NCBI GenBank assembly: GCA_021295155.1
Contig: JAJTJC010000035.1
Coordinates: forward strand, 744,001 to 808,000
Direction: 5' to 3'
DNA from: Flavobacteriaceae bacterium D16
GTDB lineage: Bacteria; Bacteroidota; Bacteroidia; Flavobacteriales; Flavobacteriaceae
DNA: 64,000 nucleotides
Below are positions 44,485-53,521 of the stretch, piece by piece. The position numbers were made by a program, and so were the translations under genes. The notes beneath the pieces are model-generated. The model did not search any database, had not been told where the DNA came from, and saw only the letters and a list, made by a program, of their open reading frames with translations. Position 1 is the first letter of the stretch; every line of letters starts with the position of its first letter.

Positions 44485-45780
44485 ATGATTATGCGCAATA
44501 CTATATTTCTATGGGTGCTTGCCCTTGGCCTGATTCCGTCTTGCAATGCACAAAAATTGCTGGAGGTAAACCAGGCCCGACTGGAAAACACCCTGATTTC
44601 TCTTGCTGAATTTGGCAAAAAACCCAATGGTGAAACGAACAGGGTTGCCTTTAGTGATGCGGATATTGCGGGCAGAGATTATGTTATTAGACTCATGAAG
44701 GAAGCCGGCTTGGCGGTTTTCATTGATTTTGCAGGAAATATTATCGGTAAACGCGAGGGCAGTGATACTGATTTAAAATCACTCGGTTTTGGTTCACACA
44801 TCGATATGGTCCCTGATGGAGGCAATTATGATGGAATCGTAGGTTCCCTGGCGGCCATTGAGGTTGTAAAAACGATGCAGGAGAACAATATAAAAACCAG
44901 GCATCCGCTTGAAGTGATCATTTTTTCGAACGAAGAAGGAGGTGTTATGGGAAGTCGCGCGATAGCCGGTGAACTAAAGCCAGAGGCGCTTACCGTAGTC
45001 AACAGCACCGGTTATTCCATGGGCCAAGGGATAGAGCGCATAGGGGGAGACACTTCCCGTTTGAAAGAAGTAATTCGCCCCAAAGGCAGCTTGGCAGCAT
45101 TTCTGGAACTGCATATTGAACAAGGCGGAATCCTGGATAGAGAGCAGTTGGATATCGGGGTGGTCGAGGGAATTGTTGGACTTAGGTGGTGGGATGTTAC
45201 CATAACAGGAATGTCCAACCACGCAGGTACCACACCCATGAATTTACGCAAAGATGCTCTCCTCGCTGGAGCGCGTTTTATACAGGCGGTCAATGAAGAG
45301 GCATTGAAACTGGATGGCAAACAGGTGGCCACTGTTGGTCGAATTAAGGCCTACCCGGGTGCGCCCAACGTGATCCCCGGATCTGTAGTACTCAGTCTGG
45401 AGATAAGGGATTTATCGGATAGGACCATAGACCTCTTGTTCTCCAATATCAGGGAACGAGCAGAAGCTATCGCCCGTGATTCTGAAACACAATTCGAATT
45501 TACATTACTGGATACCACCGGAAAACCGGCATTAACCGCGGATTGGATTCAGGAAGAGATCCGCAGGTCGAGTGAGGCCCTTGGTTTATCACACAGGCAG
45601 ATACAAAGCGGGGCTGGTCATGATGCCCAGGATATGGCCCTGATTTGTCCCGTAGGGATGATCTTTGTACCCAGTAAGGACGGAATAAGCCACTCCCCCA
45701 GGGAATATACCTCCGCAAAAGACATGGCAAACGGAGCTAATGTTTTGCTGCAGACCCTGCTGTCATTGGATAAGAAGTAG
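44485..45780 (+). CDS. M20 family amidohydrolase lipoprotein (allantoate/N-carbamoyl amino acid type)
   Basis: A 431-residue dinuclear metal hydrolase with a lipoprotein signal (lipobox IPSC at residues 17-20). Metal ligands are seen in GFGSHIDMVPDGGNYDG (near residue 95), SNEEGGVMGSR and LELHIEQGGIL, and the dimerisation domain holds SNHAGTTPM. The pattern matches Zn-dependent amidases of the allantoate amidohydrolase / beta-ureidopropionase group. Such enzymes are usually cytoplasmic; here the lipid anchor places it in the envelope, so an imported or peptide-like substrate is more likely. No purine-degradation neighbours are seen. Confidence 0.88.
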   Translation: MIMRNTIFLWVLALGLIPSCNAQKLLEVNQARLENTLISLAEFGKKPNGETNRVAFSDADIAGRDYVIRLMKEAGLAVFIDFAGNIIGKREGSDTDLKSLGFGSHIDMVPDGGNYDGIVGSLAAIEVVKTMQENNIKTRHPLEVIIFSNEEGGVMGSRAIAGELKPEALTVVNSTGYSMGQGIERIGGDTSRLKEVIRPKGSLAAFLELHIEQGGILDREQLDIGVVEGIVGLRWWDVTITGMSNHAGTTPMNLRKDALLAGARFIQAVNEEALKLDGKQVATVGRIKAYPGAPNVIPGSVVLSLEIRDLSDRTIDLLFSNIRERAEAIARDSETQFEFTLLDTTGKPALTADWIQEEIRRSSEALGLSHRQIQSGAGHDAQDMALICPVGMIFVPSKDGISHSPREYTSAKDMANGANVLLQTLLSLDKK

Positions 45781-45906
45781 GATTGGGTATCTCTAAACTT
45801 AGGTCGAATAGCTGTTTATTGTCTTGCATCAAATAAATGACTATATTCCAGGAAGTTACAATCTTTTTGCCTTGAAGTTAGTACTTGCCGTGCAGCACTT
45901 CCGGTC

Positions 45907-47664
45907 ATGGGTTTTAACACAAACCGTCCGAAAATGAAAAATAAGCCAACACTGACCTGGGCAGGATTACTGCTAACCGCCATTATTGTCCTCCTGATCC
46001 TCCCTGAACAACAACATGAACTTCCAAAGCGTGAAAAAGCATCTATTGGAGCTATTAAATGTACCGTAGCAAAATTCCTGCTGAAACCTGCAGACAGTAC
46101 CAAACAAATTGCACCCCTATTTGATAACCTGGGTTCCTATACTTTTTCTGTAACTACTGATAACCCCAGATCACAGGCTTTCTTTGACCAGGGTATGCGT
46201 TTGACATTTGCTTTCAATCATGCTGAAGCGCATCGTTCCTTTATGGAAGCGGCAAGATTGGACCCAAATAACACTATGGCTTATTGGGGACAAGCTTATG
46301 CGCTAGGGCCCAATATCAATGATCCCTTACCTGATCAGGACAGGAAGGAAGCGGCATGGGAAGCTTTGCAAAAAGCAAATCAGTACATCAAAGGAAGTAC
46401 CCCACTGGAAAGATCGCTTGTACAGGCTTTGAATGCCAGGTATAGCAATAATTGGGAAACCAACCAGGCTGATCTTAATGAAGCTTACTTCCAAGAAATG
46501 AAAAAGGTACACAAGGTCTTCCCTGAAAATCCCAATGTACAAACCTTGTTTGCGGCGGCAGCCATGAACACCATGCCCTGGAATTACTGGGATTCGGAAG
46601 GTAATCCAATGCCCAATACACCGCAAGCCAGGATAGCTCTTGAAAAAGCCATTTCGCTTGATCCCGAACACCCGGGAGCTCATCATTATTACATCCATAT
46701 GGTTGAACTTCCCAAACCGGATTTAGGAGTGCCCAGTGCTGAGGCCCTGGAGGACCTGATGCCCGGAGCGGGTCACCTGGTACACATGCCATCACATATT
46801 TACATTAGGGTTGGTCGTTATAAGGATGCCGTCCAAGTCAACCACAAGGCCATTGCTGCAGACGAAGACTATATTTCCCAATGTTATTCACAGGGACTTT
46901 ATCCACTGGGTTATTATCCGCATAATATCCATTTTCTTTGGTCTGCATCCAGCCTGATCGGTGAGAGCAACACCGCCATTAATGCGGCAAAGAAAACCGC
47001 CGAAAAAGTGCCTAAGGGTGAAATGGAAGAACTTACTTTTCTTCAGGATTTTGCTGCAACCCCCTTGTTGGCCTATGTCCGTTTTGGCAAATGGAATGAT
47101 ATCCTTACCTACCCCGCACCTGCTGCGGATATTATCCACCTTAACCTGATACGTCATTATGCGAGGGGACTTGCTTTTATCCGAAAAAACAATCCAAAGG
47201 AAGCCAAGGAAGAACTCACCGCCATTAAGGCCATTATGAATAATCCGGAAACCGCCAATATTGTAGCAACCGCACAGAACTCCTCTGACCGTATTGCCCT
47301 GATAGCTTATGAGGTGGTATCCGGAGAATTGGCGCACCTTGAAGGTAATAAACGAAAGGCTATTGAACATCTGGAAAATGCTATTGCGGCAGAAGATGGC
47401 CTCACCTATACCGAGCCTTCAGCCTGGCATATTCCACCGCGACAAAATCTGGGAGCCATACTCCTGGAGGTTGGAAATTACAAAGAAGCAGAGGCTTTAT
47501 ACCGGGAGGATTTGAAACGTTTGCGACAAAACGGTTGGTCGCTTTACGGTTTGTCCCAGGCATTGGCTGCACAGGGCAAAACCTCAGAGGCAAAAGCAGC
47601 TGACAAAGAGTTTGAAAAAGTCTGGCAATATGCTGATGTAAGCATTGGTCGTTCGGCTTTCTGA
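45907..47664 (+). CDS. Exported or membrane-anchored TPR protein
   Basis: A 585-residue protein with one N-terminal hydrophobic segment (WAGLLLTAIIVLLIL). An ATG 9 codons in is an alternative start. Tetratricopeptide-like helices fill the chain, starting at FFDQGMRLTFAFNHAEAHRSF and AARLDPNNTMAYWGQAYALG near residue 100 and ending with YKEAEALYREDLKRL near 545. Conserved HHYYIHMVE and LVHMPSHIY histidine motifs in the middle recur in this Bacteroidetes/Acidobacteria-type family and may bind metal. The function is not known. Confidence 0.8.
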   Translation: MGFNTNRPKMKNKPTLTWAGLLLTAIIVLLILPEQQHELPKREKASIGAIKCTVAKFLLKPADSTKQIAPLFDNLGSYTFSVTTDNPRSQAFFDQGMRLTFAFNHAEAHRSFMEAARLDPNNTMAYWGQAYALGPNINDPLPDQDRKEAAWEALQKANQYIKGSTPLERSLVQALNARYSNNWETNQADLNEAYFQEMKKVHKVFPENPNVQTLFAAAAMNTMPWNYWDSEGNPMPNTPQARIALEKAISLDPEHPGAHHYYIHMVELPKPDLGVPSAEALEDLMPGAGHLVHMPSHIYIRVGRYKDAVQVNHKAIAADEDYISQCYSQGLYPLGYYPHNIHFLWSASSLIGESNTAINAAKKTAEKVPKGEMEELTFLQDFAATPLLAYVRFGKWNDILTYPAPAADIIHLNLIRHYARGLAFIRKNNPKEAKEELTAIKAIMNNPETANIVATAQNSSDRIALIAYEVVSGELAHLEGNKRKAIEHLENAIAAEDGLTYTEPSAWHIPPRQNLGAILLEVGNYKEAEALYREDLKRLRQNGWSLYGLSQALAAQGKTSEAKAADKEFEKVWQYADVSIGRSAF

Positions 47665-47678
47665 GACAGCAGTTTTTA

Positions 47679-48626
47679 TTAGAAATTTATGGAGGAAACT
47701 GCCTTACGAGCTGTTTCAAATTCTTCCAAGAGGTTCTCCACAATCTTAGAAGCAGGCAATATCTCGTGAATAAGGGAGGCCACCTGTCCAATTTCAAGCT
47801 CACCCTCTTCCATATCCCCTTCGAACATGCCTTTTTTGGCCCGGGCACGCCCGAGTAAAGATTTAAGTTCTTCAATTCCTGCCCCCTGTTCATAGGCACT
47901 TTGTATGTCCTGATAGAACTTATTCTTTAATAATCGTACCGGCGCCAGTTCTTTGAGCGTGAGTTGCGTGGCTCCTTCCCCGGCCTCAACCACCAGCTGT
48001 TTAAATCGTTCATGTGAGGAGGCTTCGTGGCTGGCCACAAAGCGCGATCCTACCTGTACCCCGTCTGCACCCAGGACCATAACCGCGAGCATTGCGGCAC
48101 CTGTTCCAATTCCGCCTGCAGCAATCAGGGGTACTGATATGTGTTCCCTAACCGATGGGATGAGTGTAAGTGTTGTAGTTTCATTGCGCCCGTTGTGCCC
48201 GCCAGCCTCAAATCCTTCGGCAACAATTGCATCCACTCCTGCCTCTTCGGCCTTTTTCGCAAATCGGACACTGCTTACTACATGGACTACAGTAATGCCT
48301 TTTTCTTTGAGATGGGAAGTCCAGGTTTTGGGATTCCCTGCAGAGGTAAAGACAATTTTAACTCCCAATTCGATGATAATCTCCATCAACTGTTCAATAT
48401 CCGGGTAAAGCATAGGAATGTTAACCCCGAAAGGTTTGTCCGTAGCCTGCTGACATTTCTGAATGTGTTCGCGCAAAACCTGGGGGTACATACTGCCCGC
48501 ACCAATGAGTCCCAGGCCTCCGGCATTGGAAACCGCAGAGGCCAGACGCCAACCGCTGGCCCATATCATACCAGCCTGAATAATAGGGTATTCTATCCCG
48601 AATAAGGATGTGATTCTATTTTCCAT
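47679..48626 (-). CDS. FMN-dependent nitronate monooxygenase / FabK-like protein
   Basis: A 315-residue TIM-barrel flavoprotein of the 2-nitropropane dioxygenase family. FMN-binding motifs are PIIQAGMIWASGWRLASAVS at the N-terminus, GFEAGGHNGRN (near residue 140), and AAGGIGTGAAMLA with GADGVQVGSRF (near 175-205). The family covers nitronate monooxygenases and FabK enoyl-ACP reductases, which I cannot separate here. It precedes nothing obvious: mnmA lies upstream on the same strand with a 15-base gap, so the two are probably cotranscribed. Confidence 0.85.
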   Translation of the reverse strand: MENRITSLFGIEYPIIQAGMIWASGWRLASAVSNAGGLGLIGAGSMYPQVLREHIQKCQQATDKPFGVNIPMLYPDIEQLMEIIIELGVKIVFTSAGNPKTWTSHLKEKGITVVHVVSSVRFAKKAEEAGVDAIVAEGFEAGGHNGRNETTTLTLIPSVREHISVPLIAAGGIGTGAAMLAVMVLGADGVQVGSRFVASHEASSHERFKQLVVEAGEGATQLTLKELAPVRLLKNKFYQDIQSAYEQGAGIEELKSLLGRARAKKGMFEGDMEEGELEIGQVASLIHEILPASKIVENLLEEFETARKAVSSINF

Positions 48627-48641
48627 AGTTTTTTGCTTTTT

Positions 48642-49832
48642 TCAGGAGATCACCCCAGAGCCTAACAGTTCTTCCCCAAGGTACCAGGCAACAAACTGCC
48701 CCGCTGTTATGGCCGATTGTTTATTTTCAAAATCGACATAAAGCCCCTGCTCTGTTTTATATAAAACGGCCTGCTGTAATTCCTGTCGGTAGCGTATCCG
48801 TGCCTTTACTTTCATTGTTTCCCCGGCAGATAAGGCAAGGTCAGGACGTACCCAGTGCAATTCAGCTTCTTTTACAAATAAGGCCTTCCTGTATAAACCG
48901 GGGTGTGATTTACCCTGCCCGGTATAAATAATGTTTTCTTCCACATCGGTATCAATAACAAATAGCGGCTCCGGCGTACCGCCTACGTCCAATCCTTTTC
49001 TTTGTCCGATGGTGAAATAATGAGCACCCTGATGTTTTCCTACCACCTTGCCGTCTTCCTGAGCGTAGTCGGGTTTCTCTGAATGGTAAGCCAATTCCGC
49101 CTCCTTATTGACGAAATGGGGTTTATCATGCTGATACTGCTGGGAATCAGGGGGTACCTCAACAATAACACCCGTTTTTGGTTTTAACTGCTGCTGCAAG
49201 AACTCAGGCAACCTGACCTTTCCTATAAAACAAAGCCCCTGAGAATCCCTTTTTTCAGCTGTAATCAGGTTTTGTTCAGCTGCAATTCTTCTGACTTCTG
49301 GTTTAGTAAGTTCCCCAATTGGAAATAAGGTTTTCGACAACTGTTCCTGGGATAACTGACATAAAAAATAAGACTGGTCTTTGCGGGCATCAAGTCCAGA
49401 CAGTAACCGGTAAGTCTCCTTGCCATTATCTGCTGTCAGTAAATCTTTGCGTGCATAGTGCCCGGTTGCTACATAATCTGCCCCAAGTTGTAAGGCAATT
49501 TTGAGGAAAACATCAAATTTAATCTCACGGTTACAAAGCACATCGGGATTAGGGGTCCTGCCCATTTCATATTCCCTGAACATATAATCTACAATGCGTT
49601 CCTTATATTCTGCACTGAGGTCTACCGTTTGAAAGGGAATCCCCAATTTCTCCGCTACAATTAAAGCATCGTTGCTGTCTTCCAACCAGGGGCATTCCTG
49701 GGATATAGTCACAGAATCGTCGTGCCAGTTCTTCATGAACAAGCCAATTACCTCGTAGCCCTGTGTTTTAAGCAGGTAGGCTGCAACACTGGAATCTACT
49801 CCTCCCGAAAGACCAACAACAACTTTTTTCAT
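48642..49832 (-). CDS. mnmA: tRNA-uridine 2-thiolase MnmA
   Basis: A 396-residue enzyme that makes 2-thiouridine at position 34 of tRNAs for Lys, Glu and Gln. The PP-loop is [15 protein letters not shown] at the N-terminus, so I start at 49832 and discard 9 upstream codons. The catalytic cysteines are in [12 protein letters not shown] (near residue 98) and QGLCFIGKV (near 200), forming the transient disulfide. FTIGQRKGL is the tRNA-binding part. Length is slightly above the usual 360-380. Confidence 0.95.
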   Translation of the reverse strand: MKKVVVGLSGGVDSSVAAYLLKTQGYEVIGLFMKNWHDDSVTISQECPWLEDSNDALIVAEKLGIPFQTVDLSAEYKERIVDYMFREYEMGRTPNPDVLCNREIKFDVFLKIALQLGADYVATGHYARKDLLTADNGKETYRLLSGLDARKDQSYFLCQLSQEQLSKTLFPIGELTKPEVRRIAAEQNLITAEKRDSQGLCFIGKVRLPEFLQQQLKPKTGVIVEVPPDSQQYQHDKPHFVNKEAELAYHSEKPDYAQEDGKVVGKHQGAHYFTIGQRKGLDVGGTPEPLFVIDTDVEENIIYTGQGKSHPGLYRKALFVKEAELHWVRPDLALSAGETMKVKARIRYRQELQQAVLYKTEQGLYVDFENKQSAITAGQFVAWYLGEELLGSGVIS

Positions 49833-49848
49833 ATGCTCTATTGCATTG

Positions 49849-49856
49849 CAAAAATA
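49849..49856 (-). promoter_or_regulatory. -7 box for mnmA
   Basis: Minus-strand TATTTTTG matches TAnnTTTG, 16 bases before the mnmA ATG. A TTG lies 16 bases upstream. Confidence 0.5.
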
Positions 49857-50030
49857 CAAAATTCACCTTGGTCAACTTCTTATTAAAAACTCGCAGCAAA
49901 AAATTTTTAAGCTCGAAATATGGAAATTTTGACCAGAAACATTCCCCTTGTATTTACCGGGATATCTGACGTTTAAAGCGCACAAATACTTTATCGTCAA
50001 TTAATTCAAGGACAAAATTCCCTGGTAGTT

Positions 50031-50070
50031 TTGTTAAACTTTTTATAATTATCCTTAAACATAAGCAACC
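50031..50070 (+). promoter_or_regulatory. Conserved upstream element of FAS1 gene 1
   Basis: The 40-base element starts TTGTTAAACTTTTT and ends AAGCAACC. It shares about four of five bases, including a 14-base identical block, with the element at 53308-53347 before the third FAS1 gene. It lies 185 bases before the start codon. The GCAAC part could be an ECF-type -35, but this is inference. Confidence 0.45.
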
Positions 50071-50215
50071 TTTTTTGACTTTTGTATTATTCAAATGAAC
50101 TAATGTTTAATACATTAATCAGACAAGTAATTTAATTTTTGTTCATTTTTTATGTTCAATTGTTAAACTAATATTTAGAAATTAAATTAATATTCAATTA
50201 CAAAAAATCGAAACT

Positions 50216-51652
50216 ATGAGTAACATGTTTAAAATTTTAAAAATCTCAGCACTAAGCTTTTTGCTGGTACTAGGAACTTCCTGTTCAAATGACGATGATG
50301 GCGGTCCATCTATCGACACACAACAAAATATTTTAGAGATAGCACTTGGAACTCCTGAACTCAGCTTATTGGTTGCCGCTTTACAAGCTGCTGATGGAGA
50401 CCTGGTTAATGTACTCCAACAAGATGGACCATTTACCGTTTTGGCTCCAACCAATGCTGCATTTACAGCATTTCTGGCATCTAATGGATTCAATTCCCTT
50501 GATGATGTGCCAACAGACGTACTTTCACAGATTTTATTGAATCACGTTATATCTGCTGATTTAACCGCAGGTGATTTGGCTGGTTTGGGATCAGGATACA
50601 CAAGCACAAACGCTACAGGTGCAGGCGACAACAATGTAAGTATCTATTTCAATGCTACCAGTGGAGTTCGTTTTAATAACGTGGCAAGTGTTACAGTTGA
50701 TGGAGCTGATATTGATGCTTCCAACGGTACAATTCACATAATAGACGCCGTAATTCCTATTCCTACACTTCTTCAGCATGGAGCTATTAATCCAAATCTA
50801 ACCAGTCTGGTTGTTGCACTAGGTGCTGCTGATGGAGATTTAATCAACGTCTTAAGCGGAGACGGACCATTTACTGTATTGGCTCCGGATAATGCCGCCT
50901 TTGATACCTTCTTGAACGGTGCAGACCTTGGAGGAGTTGATACTGCAGTACTGAGCAGAATTCTGTTGAACCACGTTGTTGACGGTGCTGTTAGTTCTTC
51001 CGATTTAGTAACTGCTGGAGCTGGCTATACCAACACTAGCGTTACAGGACCTGGAGATAACCTGATGAGTCTTTACTTCAACACCTCTGCCGGAGTGGTA
51101 TTCAATGGTACATCTACAGCGACTACTGCAGATGTAGTTGGATCAAACGGAATTATTCATGTTGTTGATGGGGTTATAGACCTGCCTACGGTAGTTACTT
51201 TTGCTGCCGCTGATCCAAATTTTACGACATTGGTTGACGCACTGACTACACTGACTCCTGGAACGGATTTCGTTAGCATCCTATCACGCTCAACTGGTAA
51301 TAATGCAGACGGAATAAACCCAGAATTTACGGTATTCGCTCCAACAAATGACGCTTTTGCTGATTTAACTGAAATTCCTGGAGAGGTAGTACTAACACAG
51401 GTATTATTGCACCACGTAATTGCAGAAGCCAACGTAACCTCAGGAGACCTAAACAATCCCGGTGATACAACTGCTCCAACGCTGGAAGGAGATAACATAA
51501 CTATTACGTTGCCAGGTTCTGGTGATAATATTGCTGATGTAACTGACGGATCTGGAAACACAGATGCAGGTATAATTGCAGTGGATGTGCAGGCTGACAA
51601 TGGCGTTATTCACGTATTGAATAAAGTATTGCTTCCTGACACCAATAACTAG
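50216..51652 (+). CDS. Fasciclin (FAS1) lipoprotein, three domains
   Basis: A 478-residue lipoprotein: lipobox LGTSC at residues 19-23, then an acidic stretch NDDDGG that resembles a Bacteroidetes surface-export signal. Three FAS1 domains lie near residues 39-183, 189-325 and 331-475. Each has the GPFTV-APTN/DNAAF first motif and an H-box (NGIIHVVDGVI, NGVIHVLNKVLLP) at its end. FAS1 domains mediate adhesion to surfaces, matrix or sugars. It is the first of three FAS1 genes, each with its own terminator, so they are separate transcription units. Confidence 0.93.
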   Translation: MSNMFKILKISALSFLLVLGTSCSNDDDGGPSIDTQQNILEIALGTPELSLLVAALQAADGDLVNVLQQDGPFTVLAPTNAAFTAFLASNGFNSLDDVPTDVLSQILLNHVISADLTAGDLAGLGSGYTSTNATGAGDNNVSIYFNATSGVRFNNVASVTVDGADIDASNGTIHIIDAVIPIPTLLQHGAINPNLTSLVVALGAADGDLINVLSGDGPFTVLAPDNAAFDTFLNGADLGGVDTAVLSRILLNHVVDGAVSSSDLVTAGAGYTNTSVTGPGDNLMSLYFNTSAGVVFNGTSTATTADVVGSNGIIHVVDGVIDLPTVVTFAAADPNFTTLVDALTTLTPGTDFVSILSRSTGNNADGINPEFTVFAPTNDAFADLTEIPGEVVLTQVLLHHVIAEANVTSGDLNNPGDTTAPTLEGDNITITLPGSGDNIADVTDGSGNTDAGIIAVDVQADNGVIHVLNKVLLPDTNN

Positions 51653-51683
51653 TCTGAATAAATCAGAAAAAACTAGCTCAAAT

Positions 51684-51712
51684 AAAATGGCCGCAAAAGC
51701 GGCCATTTTTTG
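51684..51712 (+). terminator. Terminator after FAS1 gene 1
   Basis: ATGGCCGC - AAAA - GCGGCCAT followed by five or more T: perfect 8-bp stem, extended by A/T pairs. Confidence 0.92.
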
Positions 51713-51805
51713 TTTGTATCCAAAAGATCCTATCATTGGATCGTCCGTATTGTAAAACATTTTAAATAATTTAGCTGAACTCTTTAACCCTCATAATTAA
51801 TTGCC

Positions 51806-53203
51806 ATGAAAAAAGTTTTTTTTAGATCCTTGACCCTATTCTTCGCCTTAAGCCTGCTATGGGCGTGTAATAACAATGATGATAATGATCCGGACCCCAT
51901 TGTAATTTCGGATCCTGACATCATCGATCTGGCAATTGCTAATAATGACTTGAGCGTTTTACTCGAAGCCTTAGTACAGGCGGATCTGGTTGCTACACTA
52001 CAAGGCAATGGGCCCTACACTGTTTTTGCACCTACCAACGATGCTTTTGAAACTTTTTTAATCGAGAACAATTACGTTAGTGTACTTGAAATACCCCTGG
52101 ATGTCCTTTCTCAGGTATTGTTAAACCACGTGGTATCCGGCGAAAATTTTTCCTCAGGCCTGAGTACCGGATACATCTCTTCACTTTCTACTGCAGGAGC
52201 AGGTGGTAACAATCTGAGCTTGTTTATTGACACCACAGACGGGGTTAGCATAAATGGTGTTGCTGATGTGGTCAATGCAGATAATGATGCGACCAATGGA
52301 GTAGTACATATTGTTGATGAAGTAATCGGGCTTCCCAATATTGTAGATCACGCAACCGCGAATAGCGATCTTTCCTCGCTGGTAAGTGCTTTAACTGATG
52401 GAGGAAATACCACGTTTACGGATCTGCTTTCGGATACAGAGGTGGACTTTACCGTCTTTGCACCGGTAAACAGCGCATTCGATGCTTTTAGCAATCCTAA
52501 TGGGAACGCACTGGACAATATTCTATCCAACCACGTAATTGTAAATACGGCAGCTGCTTCAACCGCGTTAACCAATTCTTACCTGAATACGGAAGGAACT
52601 AATGTTGATGGAGATAAACTGAGCATCTATGTTAATACCGATAATGGGGTAACCCTTAACGGAGTAAGCACAGTGGCCGTGGCAGATATTATTGCAACCA
52701 ACGGAATTATCCATGCCGTGGATGCGGTTATTGATATCCCAACGGTAGTAAGCTTTGCCCTGGCGGACCCCAATTTCTCCACTTTGGTTAGCGCATTAAC
52801 CGAATTAACACCAGCTACTGATTTTGCGGGTATACTGTCCAGGACAGCGGGTGGAAACGGAGATGGGATAGATCCAGATTTCACCGTATTTGCACCCACT
52901 AATGACGCATTTGCAGCATTGACATCTATTCCCGAAGAATCAGTCTTAACGCCAATTCTATTGCACCATGTAGTTTCCGGAGCAAACATCCGAACCGAGG
53001 ACCTTAATAAACCAGGAAACACCCCGGCTACTACCCTCGAAGGAGATGACATTACCATAACCTTTCCGCCAACGGATCCTAATATAGCCGACATAACAGA
53101 TGGCACACAAAATACAGGAGGCATTATTGATGTCAACATCCAGGCAGGAAATGGAGTAATCCATGTTTTGAATGCGGTGCTAATACCGGATACAAACAAC
53201 TAA
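51806..53203 (+). CDS. Fasciclin (FAS1) lipoprotein, three domains
   Basis: A 465-residue lipoprotein (lipobox LLWAC at residues 17-21, followed by NNNDDNDPDP, an acidic probable surface-export signal). FAS1 domains lie near residues 40-178, 183-312 and 317-462. The third domain, with LTPATDFAGILSRTAGGNGDG, is closely related to the third domain of the previous protein, so the two genes arose by duplication. The second domain is the most diverged. Probable role in surface adhesion. Confidence 0.92.
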   Translation: MKKVFFRSLTLFFALSLLWACNNNDDNDPDPIVISDPDIIDLAIANNDLSVLLEALVQADLVATLQGNGPYTVFAPTNDAFETFLIENNYVSVLEIPLDVLSQVLLNHVVSGENFSSGLSTGYISSLSTAGAGGNNLSLFIDTTDGVSINGVADVVNADNDATNGVVHIVDEVIGLPNIVDHATANSDLSSLVSALTDGGNTTFTDLLSDTEVDFTVFAPVNSAFDAFSNPNGNALDNILSNHVIVNTAAASTALTNSYLNTEGTNVDGDKLSIYVNTDNGVTLNGVSTVAVADIIATNGIIHAVDAVIDIPTVVSFALADPNFSTLVSALTELTPATDFAGILSRTAGGNGDGIDPDFTVFAPTNDAFAALTSIPEESVLTPILLHHVVSGANIRTEDLNKPGNTPATTLEGDDITITFPPTDPNIADITDGTQNTGGIIDVNIQAGNGVIHVLNAVLIPDTNN

Positions 53204-53240
53204 CTTCCCTTAACCATAATTCTTACTAGTCAAGGATAGA

Positions 53241-53268
53241 AATGACCGCCAAAAGCGGTCATTTTTTA
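53241..53268 (+). terminator. Terminator after FAS1 gene 2
   Basis: AATGACCGC - CAAAA - GCGGTCATT followed by TTTTT: 9-bp stem. Its core resembles the FAS1 gene 1 terminator, as expected after duplication. Confidence 0.92.
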
Positions 53269-53307
53269 TTGCAATTTGTAAAGGAATACTAACTTATTGT
53301 TCAATTA

Positions 53308-53347
53308 TTGTTAAACTTTTTTTAATTTTTATCAAACAAAAGCAACT
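53308..53347 (+). promoter_or_regulatory. Conserved upstream element of FAS1 gene 3
   Basis: Begins TTGTTAAACTTTTT and ends AAAAGCAACT; the counterpart of the element at 50031-50070. It lies 214 bases before the start codon and directly downstream of the previous terminator. Confidence 0.45.
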
Positions 53348-53521
53348 TCCTGTAAATTCCACATCTTACACTTGTGATATACCTTTAATGATACTAATCG
53401 CAACATTTTAAGTTAATTACTAATTTTTTAAAAATAAGTATTGGTACTTATTGCCAATTTACGAAAACACTTTGTTATCCATTTGAACACTTTATATTAA
53501 ACATTTAACAATTAACACCCT

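Larger units (their letters stand above)
49833..50215. other. AT-rich 383-bp region before the first FAS1 gene
   Basis: Apart from the mnmA promoter and the shared upstream element at 50031-50070, nothing coding is visible. The stretch from about 50090 to the ATG is strongly AT-rich with several TTAAT and GTTCA repeats and gives the FAS1 gene a long leader or a large control region. Confidence 0.5.
53204..53521. other. 318-bp region before the third FAS1 gene
   Basis: It holds the terminator of FAS1 gene 2 and the conserved element at 53308-53347. The remainder (53350-53521) is AT-rich with no open frame of note and forms the probable control region and leader of FAS1 gene 3. Confidence 0.55.

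Noticed and set aside
46327-47370. Minus-strand open frames of 106-160 codons opposite the TPR gene
   Set aside because: No recognisable motifs; composition is that of an antisense shadow.
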